Part shown: positions 1 to 5,112 of the stretch, one piece after another
How positions within the stretch are numbered: position 1 is the stretch's first letter
Layout: each line of letters begins with the position of its first letter
NCBI GenBank assembly: GCA_947453125.1
Contig: CANGGC010000046.1
Coordinates: 1-9,249 of the forward strand
DNA length: 9,249 nt
Source of the DNA: Planctomycetaceae bacterium
Lineage (GTDB): Bacteria > Planctomycetota > Planctomycetia > Pirellulales > UBA1268
Direction: 5' to 3'
Program-made: the position numbers and the translations under genes
The notes under the pieces: generated by a model
What the model was told of the DNA's origin: nothing
Databases searched by the model: none
Seen by the model: only the letters and a program-made list of their open reading frames with translations

Positions 1-344
1 TCGACCAGCGTCCGCAGCCTCGTGAAGGCCCCGACGTCGTCGAAGTCGCCGGCCAGATAGTGGATCCGCGATTCGAGCCAGCTCCACCGCTCTTGGTCGA
101 GGTTCGGACGCGTGCAGAACTTCGCGATGTCAGTGCGCAACCGCGCGCGGAAATCCTCCGTCGACAGTTCGTCGCGCCCCATGCCGACGACGGCAAAACC
201 CTCGGGAAGGAGCCGATCGCAGGCGAGGTTCAAAAGCGCTGGCATGAGCAGGCGCTTCGTGAGATCGCCGGAGGCACCGAGGATCACGAGCACGCCAGCG
301 GCGGCTGGCTGGGCGGCAGACGTAGCCGCAGGGCGGACGGTCAT
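1..344 (-). CDS. zwf: Glucose-6-phosphate 1-dehydrogenase, N-terminal part (cut by window edge)
   Basis: This is the first 114 codons of an NADP-dependent glucose-6-phosphate dehydrogenase, the cytoplasmic enzyme that oxidises glucose-6-phosphate to 6-phosphogluconolactone at the entry to the oxidative pentose phosphate pathway. The reading starts MTVRPAATSA and reaches the dinucleotide-binding motif VILGASGDLTKRLLMPAL at about residues 20-37, matching the GxxGDLxxRK-type motif of Zwf proteins (E. coli has VIFGAKGDLARRKLLPSL). It continues with VVGMGRDELS and a segment resembling the family's R-x-D-F-C region, then LAGDFDD, all in the usual order. The ATG at 342-344 leaves a short leader of about 19 residues before the nucleotide-binding strand, which fits the family, but no convincing Shine-Dalgarno sequence precedes it. 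The rest of the gene, including the substrate-binding and catalytic residues, lies beyond base 1. It follows the PHP gene on the same strand after 73 bases, so co-transcription is possible but not shown. Confidence 0.93.
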   Translation of the reverse strand, partial: MTVRPAATSAAQPAAAGVLVILGASGDLTKRLLMPALLNLACDRLLPEGFAVVGMGRDELSTEDFRARLRTDIAKFCTRPNLDQERWSWLESRIHYLAGDFDDVGAFTRLRTLV

Positions 345-398
345 GGTTGAATCCAGGGGAGCGGCGCGGAGGGGGAACGGCAACACGCCGGACCACCC

Positions 399-417
399 AG
401 AGCCATGATGGGGCTCT
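399..417 (-). other. Small hairpin just after the PHP gene stop codon
   Basis: AGAGCC (399-404) and GGCTCT (412-417) can pair as a perfect 6-bp stem with a 7-base loop. On the minus strand the stem begins directly after the stop codon at 418-420. No T-run follows it, so it does not look like an ordinary intrinsic terminator. It may be a weak terminator, an mRNA-stabilising hairpin between the PHP gene and zwf, or chance in GC-rich DNA. I see no other clear signal in the 73-base gap. Confidence 0.35.
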
Positions 418-1734
418 TCACTCGACGTAGATCGGATTGGCGAGCACCCAGGGGAGCGGCCGGCCGGCGACGTCGAGCCACAGCTCAACGCGGTGATTGC
501 CCGGCGCGGTGGGCACGTATTCGAGGGCCGCGCCGTCGGCCTCGTGGACGAGCTCGCCACGATTGAACACCTTCCAGTGGCCCGGGAGCGGCGCCCGGCC
601 ACGGAGGACCGGCGAGCCCGAAAGCGCCACATGGCTCCCCATTTCGTGACGGATCTTTCCTTCCTCGGCCTGGAAGTCGAAGCCGCGGGCGTCGGCGATC
701 CAATCGAAGGCGACGAACGCCCGCCCCTTCACGAGGCCCTCCTGGATCGCATCGCGCGACAGCTCGGCGGCCAACACGTGCGTGCCGACATGCCGGAGAC
801 TCTGCTCGTAGGGGTCGAGTTGGAGCTTGAAGACGAGGTCGCCAGGCTTCGCGTCGGCGGGAATCGGCGTGAACGCTGCGACGACGGCCCGATCGAGCAC
901 CGTCAGCTCCTCGTCGAGGGCGTCAGCAATGCGCACTTTGTCCCCCTCCAGGAGCGTGATCCGCAGGCCGACGTTCTCGTGGGCGTCATTGCCCGAGACG
1001 CCGGTGTGAGGATAAACGGCGCAGAGCTCGTCGAAGCGCTTCAGGTAGTCGCTCGGCGGATCGAAGATCGCCGCGAGCGCCTCTTGCGGATAGGCGTCGA
1101 GCACCTTCTTCACCTGGACGAGCCAAAGCGGATTTCTCATCATCGCGTAGAGGCGGGTCTCCTCCTTGGCGTCGGCGTGGGTGTTGTAGATCTCGGAGCC
1201 GGTGAGGCTGTCGAGGTTCCAGTCCATCCGTTCCTCGAGGTGGCAAAGAAACGTCATCCCGTCACCCGCCCGCACGCGACGAACGAGATCCTGCGCCTCG
1301 AGCGCGTCGTGCTCGGGCACGCTCGCGCGGGGGTAGACGAGCATCCCCTTCGTCTCCGCTCCCGGCACGAGGAGCACGCCGTCGACGAGCCCGGTGTGGC
1401 CGTCGGTGACGAACTCGTAGTGCGCCGCCGGATGCTCGGTGAAGAGCAGCGCGTCGGTGCCAGCCCGCTTGGCGGCCGCCACGATGCTCTCGATCTTCCC
1501 CCGGCTGTCGTGCGAAAACGCAGAGTGGACGTGAAGATTGCACCGGTATTCACGGAGCCCCCCGGTGCGCTCCACCGGCTTCCGCGCTGCGGCAAACGTC
1601 TCAACCGCCTCATGGACCTTTGCCACACGTTCGGGCGCCAGCCGATCGATCGCATCCTCGGCTCCGACCGAGCCCGCCACGATCGCCACCGCCAGCGCTA
1701 CGATCGCCCCCCAGCCGACTCGACTGCCTGCCAT
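418..1734 (-). CDS. Exported PHP-domain metal-dependent hydrolase (438 aa)
   Basis: The protein begins with a signal peptide (hydrophobic core about residues 8-22, likely cleavage after VGA near residue 25), so it is exported to the periplasm. A polymerase-and-histidinol-phosphatase (PHP) type domain follows. Its metal-ligand motifs appear in order: NLHVHS (H68, H70), SHDS (H75/D76), FTEH (E100, H101), GAE (E127), CHLEE (H165) and SGNDAH (D250, H252). This is a full-looking set for a multi-metal PHP site, usually acting in phosphoester or related hydrolysis. Residues from about 290 onward look like a beta-rich C-terminal domain, ending with YVE. The start at 1732-1734 is preferred because AAGGAG lies 8 bases upstream and the signal peptide begins there. 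An in-frame ATG at 1768-1770 overlaps the previous stop as ATGA and would add 12 residues. The substrate cannot be told. The gene lies in an operon behind a larger CehA/McbA-type gene. Confidence 0.85.
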   Translation of the reverse strand: MAGSRVGWGAIVALAVAIVAGSVGAEDAIDRLAPERVAKVHEAVETFAAARKPVERTGGLREYRCNLHVHSAFSHDSRGKIESIVAAAKRAGTDALLFTEHPAAHYEFVTDGHTGLVDGVLLVPGAETKGMLVYPRASVPEHDALEAQDLVRRVRAGDGMTFLCHLEERMDWNLDSLTGSEIYNTHADAKEETRLYAMMRNPLWLVQVKKVLDAYPQEALAAIFDPPSDYLKRFDELCAVYPHTGVSGNDAHENVGLRITLLEGDKVRIADALDEELTVLDRAVVAAFTPIPADAKPGDLVFKLQLDPYEQSLRHVGTHVLAAELSRDAIQEGLVKGRAFVAFDWIADARGFDFQAEEGKIRHEMGSHVALSGSPVLRGRAPLPGHWKVFNRGELVHEADGAALEYVPTAPGNHRVELWLDVAGRPLPWVLANPIYVE

Positions 1735-1742
1735 TGAAGAGA

Positions 1743-1748
1743 CTCCTT
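1743..1748 (-). promoter_or_regulatory. Shine-Dalgarno site that decides the PHP gene start
   Basis: Read on the minus strand the site is AAGGAG, a full match to the core anti-Shine-Dalgarno complement. It stands 8 bases before the ATG at 1732-1734. It lies downstream of the alternative ATG at 1768-1770, so it can serve only the shorter form. Confidence 0.75.
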
Positions 1749-1766
1749 GGCTGCCCCGGATCATCC

Positions 1767-4166
1767 TCATTCCGCTTCCGCCGCAGCGATCGCCGCATCA
1801 TAGAAGGCCCGGGCCTCGTCGTAAGCCGCCGCGGCCGCCCCACGTTCCGGCTCACGGATCTGCCCCATTTTTGCCTTCCAGCAAACATCGACCGCCTCCC
1901 GGCACCACCGCGCGCTTCTGCGGCTGGCCCGGACCGGCTTGTCGGCCACCTCCACCCACACGGGGTTTGTGTGAACGCTCGGGAAGATCCGGATCGCCAC
2001 CCAGCTCGACCGCTCGATCGCGACGCGAAAGCCGAGCTCCTCGACGTGGCCGTCGGCTTCGATCATCCGCGTCAGCACCGGCTCGCCGTTGACGATCACC
2101 TCCACCGGCACCTGCCGCGACGCGCCGACCCGGGCACGCTCGAGATGCCAATAGGGCTTGTCGTCGAGGCGCCGGGAACGGATTGCCTCCGTTGCCGGCG
2201 TCGGTTCCGCGTCGGCCAAGAGGGCCGCGACGTCGCAGGCCACCGTCACCGTGCCGGGCTTGTCGAGGACGCGCGTGCTCAGCTTGCCGCCATCCCCCGG
2301 CCCCCCCACCGCCACGTGATCGACGCCGAACTCGAGGACGTGCGAGAGGCCGTCGCCACAGTAGCTGCGGCCATCCTTGACCCCCTTCACCCAGGCATCG
2401 AAATCGAGCGGTTGCCCCTCGTCGAGCTTCACGTAGATCCGCCCCAGTCCCACCCGGTCGCCGTAGATGCAGGGGAAGTCGGTCTCGCCGCTAATCCTCG
2501 GCGTGAGGCCGCAATTGAGAGTGTGATACCAGACGTTGAGCTCCCACACCGCCGGCGTGTCGACGGCCGAGAGAAAATCGCACACTCCGGTCGCCGCCGT
2601 GACGACATATTCATTGGCGCCGATCCCGTCGAAGCGGGGCATGGCGAAGTCGGGAAGCTTCGCGGCGGCCTTTCCCGGCCAATCGCTTGCCGGCCGCTGG
2701 CCGCGGAACTCGCGGCCTCCCCCCGGCAGCACGTCGGGGAGTTCGAGTCCCCAGCCGGAATGGCTGTAGCCGACAACGCCCCCCTGCTCCCGCCCCCAGG
2801 CGAGGACCGGCTGCGTCCAACTCGGCCACTCCTCGATGAGCGTCGTGCCAGGATAGTCGTCCTCGGTAAGTCGGAGAAGGCAGAGGTGGCCGGCGTGCGA
2901 CGACGGGAAGCCACTCACCTCGACGTCGTAGCGCATCAGCGACTCCGGCGTCGAAAGGGCCGACGGCTTCCCCTCGAAGTGCTGCTTCTGGACATACCAA
3001 CACGGCCCCCAGGAGAGGACGCAGCCGACGTCGAGATTCTCGCCGACGATGTGACGCATCATGTCGGCCGGGCCGACGCCGGCGGTGGGGTTTTCATAGT
3101 GGGCGCAGCCGGCGGCGTGGACGTGGTGGTCGCCGGAGAACCAGCGCCGCTGCGACGGCTGGATCCAGCGTTCGAGGCGGAAATCTTCGCGGTGCGTTGC
3201 CACGCCGGCAGGGATCGTGATCGTCGCCCGCTTCACCCGGTATTCGGGGCCACGGGAGAGCTCAACGGAGTAATCACCGGAGGGAAGAGCGATCGTCTCG
3301 CCGTCGGCCCGGTAGACCTGATCGTGGAAAAAGAAGTCGGGGGCGAGACGACGGGCCGGATTGGGATGGACGCGGCCGAGCCGATCGCGGAACACGAATG
3401 ACGCGGTCGTCGGCGCGCCGTCGTGGTCACGGACGCCAAGGGTCACCGCCACCGCAGGAAGACACTCAAAGAGGATCGGGACGGTGGCCCGGAAGCCGAG
3501 ATCCTGCGTCCCCTGGCCGACGTTGAATCCGAGCGTCGCCTCGCGCTTCCCGGCGTCGCGGGCATGGAGCTGAAGAATGCGGTATTCGAGGGCGAGCCCC
3601 GACAGCTCGTCTTTTAGAGGCTGCGACGTGAAGAACGTGGCATCCAGCCAGCGGTCGGCCGATTCCTCGGGAGAGACTTCGATCCGCGGATCGGGGCTGC
3701 CGCTGCTCCGCTTCACCATCGGCTTCAGCTGCGGCCCCTCGACCCGCATCGGCGCTGTGATCCCGGCGAGGTTGTGAACCTTGACGAGGAACGTCCGCCA
3801 GCCCTGCTCGACGAGCTCCTTCGCGGCCGGTCCCTCGACCACCGACACCCGGCTCTCGGCGTTGATCGTCACCCCCGCCACGCAGAGCGGATCGAGGATC
3901 GACTGGATCGCGGCAGTCGCGTGCCCAGCGTCCCCTCCCTTCCCCGCCGCCTGGAGCGCCTCCTTCGTCGCGGCCGGCAACGGGGCGCCGACGACGTCGA
4001 GGGCCTCAACGAGCCGCCCCGTCGCCGCCAGGAGTGGCTGGAGCTCGACCGCCTCGACGCGCGGAAGCTCGGCAGCCCCCGCGCCCCCGCCGGCAACCAG
4101 GCCCGCCACGACCGCCAGGATCGATTGGATTCCCCACCATCGAATGAACCGTCGCATCTGCAGCAT
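1767..4166 (-). CDS. Exported CehA/McbA-type metallohydrolase (799 aa)
   Basis: This is a large secreted protein of the PHP-like CehA/McbA family, whose named members hydrolyse carbaryl or modify microcin; most relatives have no known substrate. Residues 1-31 form a signal peptide (hydrophobic core ILAVVAGLVAGG, likely cleavage near AGA). Residues from about 35 to 335 are mostly beta-rich and probably non-catalytic, including a carboxypeptidase-regulatory-like stretch (LPSGDYSVELSRG). The hydrolase core begins at WFSGDHHVHAAG (H347, H348, H350). It continues with EVSGF (E416), AGHL (H427), GYSHSGWG (H469) and GETDFPC (D563). A C-terminal beta region follows (VKDGRSYCGDG), then a helical tail. 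The usual PHP TDH/TEH motif appears replaced by LSWG (384-387), so the metal site may be reduced, as in other CehA-like proteins. The start at 4164-4166 is chosen because AGGGGAG sits 6 bases upstream; an ATG at 4188-4190 would add 8 residues but has no such site. Confidence 0.85.
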   Translation of the reverse strand: MLQMRRFIRWWGIQSILAVVAGLVAGGGAGAAELPRVEAVELQPLLAATGRLVEALDVVGAPLPAATKEALQAAGKGGDAGHATAAIQSILDPLCVAGVTINAESRVSVVEGPAAKELVEQGWRTFLVKVHNLAGITAPMRVEGPQLKPMVKRSSGSPDPRIEVSPEESADRWLDATFFTSQPLKDELSGLALEYRILQLHARDAGKREATLGFNVGQGTQDLGFRATVPILFECLPAVAVTLGVRDHDGAPTTASFVFRDRLGRVHPNPARRLAPDFFFHDQVYRADGETIALPSGDYSVELSRGPEYRVKRATITIPAGVATHREDFRLERWIQPSQRRWFSGDHHVHAAGCAHYENPTAGVGPADMMRHIVGENLDVGCVLSWGPCWYVQKQHFEGKPSALSTPESLMRYDVEVSGFPSSHAGHLCLLRLTEDDYPGTTLIEEWPSWTQPVLAWGREQGGVVGYSHSGWGLELPDVLPGGGREFRGQRPASDWPGKAAAKLPDFAMPRFDGIGANEYVVTAATGVCDFLSAVDTPAVWELNVWYHTLNCGLTPRISGETDFPCIYGDRVGLGRIYVKLDEGQPLDFDAWVKGVKDGRSYCGDGLSHVLEFGVDHVAVGGPGDGGKLSTRVLDKPGTVTVACDVAALLADAEPTPATEAIRSRRLDDKPYWHLERARVGASRQVPVEVIVNGEPVLTRMIEADGHVEELGFRVAIERSSWVAIRIFPSVHTNPVWVEVADKPVRASRRSARWCREAVDVCWKAKMGQIREPERGAAAAAYDEARAFYDAAIAAAEAE

Positions 4167-4172
4167 GAGAAG

Positions 4173-4179
4173 CTCCCCT
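4173..4179 (-). promoter_or_regulatory. Shine-Dalgarno site of the CehA/McbA-type gene
   Basis: On the minus strand this reads AGGGGAG and stands 6 bases before the ATG at 4164-4166. The longer alternative start at 4188-4190 is preceded by ACCCGGACGG, which has no good match, so this site favours the shorter protein. Confidence 0.65.
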
Positions 4180-4210
4180 GAGCATGGCATCCGTCCGGGT
4201 CCCGTGGTCC

Positions 4211-4232
4211 CGGTCCCCCCGGAAAGGGACCG
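4211..4232. repeat. Inverted repeat CGGTCCC / GGGACCG in the divergent intergenic region
   Basis: CGGTCCC (4211-4217) and GGGACCG (4226-4232) form a perfect 7-bp inverted repeat around an 8-base spacer. Two further GGTCCC copies lie at 4198-4203 and 4206-4211. The repeat sits directly next to the candidate leftward -10 element, so it could be a dimer-binding operator or a hairpin at the start of the leftward mRNA. There is no regulator gene in view to link it to. Confidence 0.45.
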
Positions 4233-4238
4233 ATTCTA
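4233..4238 (-). promoter_or_regulatory. Candidate -10 element for the leftward operon
   Basis: On the minus strand this reads TAGAAT, five of six bases of the sigma-70 -10 consensus, in one of the few AT-rich spots of the region. No good TTGACA-like -35 element lies 16-18 bases upstream (GAGGGG is found there). If used, transcription would begin near 4226, giving a leader of about 60 bases before the CehA/McbA-type gene. Confidence 0.3.
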
Positions 4239-4266
4239 ACGCTCCCGGGAAAAAGCCCCTCGGCCC

Positions 4267-4295
4267 CTCACGACGCCGCCGATTTCGTTTATCCT
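4267..4295 (+). promoter_or_regulatory. Weak candidate promoter for the DUF1080/ABC operon
   Basis: TATCCT at 4290-4295 matches four of six -10 bases, and CTCACG at 4267-4272, 17 bases upstream, matches three of six -35 bases. It lies in a short AT-richer patch (GATTTCGTTTATCC) and would start transcription about 35 bases before the GTG start. It is the best candidate seen, but weak. Confidence 0.22.
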
Positions 4296-4322
4296 GTCGC
4301 CGGGCTCTGGGTGCGAAAGTCG

Positions 4323-4328
4323 AGGGAG
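4323..4328 (+). promoter_or_regulatory. Shine-Dalgarno site of the DUF1080 gene
   Basis: AGGGAG ends 7 bases before the GTG at 4336-4338 and 13 bases before the ATG at 4342-4344. The spacing favours GTG as the start codon. Confidence 0.6.
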
Positions 4329-4335
4329 TTGTGCA

Positions 4336-5112
4336 GTGAACATGTCACGGCCGTGGTTTCGCTCCAGTCCGTTGCTCCGCGCGGTCGCGCTGTTCGTGCT
4401 CGCCCTGTCAACTGCCGCCGCAGAGCCGGTCCTCGAGGCACCCGTCGCCGCCCCCGCCGAAGAAGCCGGCATGGTGCGTCTCTTCAATGGCAGGGATCTC
4501 GATGGCTGGTCGGGCGATCCGCGGCTGTGGAGCGTGCGCGACGGGGTGATCCATGGGGAGACGACCGCGGCGGCCCCGGCCGAGGGGAACACCTTTCTCC
4601 TCTGGCAGGGGGGCGTGACGGAGAACTTCGAGTTGCGGATCTCCTTCCGCTGTACCGCCGACAACAACTCCGGGATCCAGTACCGCTCCCGTCACATCAC
4701 CGAGCCCACGGAGCGCAACGCCTGGGTCGTGCGTGGCTACCAGCACGAACTGCGCAACGAATCGACGCTCCCCAACGTCGCCGGCTTCATCTACGACGAA
4801 GGGGGGAAACGGGGCCGGATCTGCCTCGTCGGCGAGCGCGCCCGATGGACCGGCGCTGGCAAGGTCGTCGACGCCGGGCTCATCGATCAGGCCGACTACG
4901 CAAAGCTCTTCCGGGTCGACGACTGGAACGACGTCGTCATCCGCGCCGAGGCGAACCGGATCCGTCACTTCATGAACGGCCGGCTGACGCTCGACTTCAC
5001 CGACGAGGATCCCTCGCTCGCGCTCCGCTCCGGGATCCTCGCCCTCCAACTCCACGCCGGCAAGCCGATGTGGGCGGAGTTTCGCGACCTCCGCATCCGG
5101 GAGTTGCCGTAG
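4336..5112 (+). CDS. Exported DUF1080 protein (3-keto-disaccharide hydrolase family), 258 aa
   Basis: This is a secreted single-domain DUF1080 protein, a concanavalin/laminin-G-like beta-sandwich family very abundant in Planctomycetota and now named after members that cleave 3-keto-disaccharides. A signal peptide covers residues 1-29 (core LLRAVALFVLALSTAAA). The family hallmarks follow in order: LFNGRDLDGW (49-58), a W-x-V-x-D-G-x-I-x-G strand (65-74), NSGIQYRSR (111-119), GYQHELR (134-140), FIYDE (151-155), DDWNDV (195-200), HFMNGRLTLDFTDED (211-225) and a C-terminal EFRDLRIREL. The length is normal for a one-domain member. Translation starts at GTG, chosen by Shine-Dalgarno spacing. The stop codon TAG is followed at once by the ATG of the next gene, so the two are very probably co-transcribed and translationally coupled. 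Hydrolysis of keto-sugars is a family-level assignment; this protein's own substrate is unknown. Confidence 0.9.
   Translation: MNMSRPWFRSSPLLRAVALFVLALSTAAAEPVLEAPVAAPAEEAGMVRLFNGRDLDGWSGDPRLWSVRDGVIHGETTAAAPAEGNTFLLWQGGVTENFELRISFRCTADNNSGIQYRSRHITEPTERNAWVVRGYQHELRNESTLPNVAGFIYDEGGKRGRICLVGERARWTGAGKVVDAGLIDQADYAKLFRVDDWNDVVIRAEANRIRHFMNGRLTLDFTDEDPSLALRSGILALQLHAGKPMWAEFRDLRIRELP

Noticed and set aside
399..417. Intrinsic terminator after the PHP gene
   Set aside because: The 6-bp stem is not followed by a T-run on the minus strand, so it is listed only as a hairpin.
493..1737. 414-codon open frame on the plus strand
   Set aside because: It is exactly opposite the PHP gene, whose ordered metal-binding motifs, signal peptide and ribosome site identify the true coding strand.
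1620..3401. 593-codon open frame on the plus strand
   Set aside because: It runs antisense to the CehA/McbA-type gene and into the PHP gene, and its composition (Arg, Pro, His, Asp, Val) is that of a reverse-strand shadow in GC-rich DNA.
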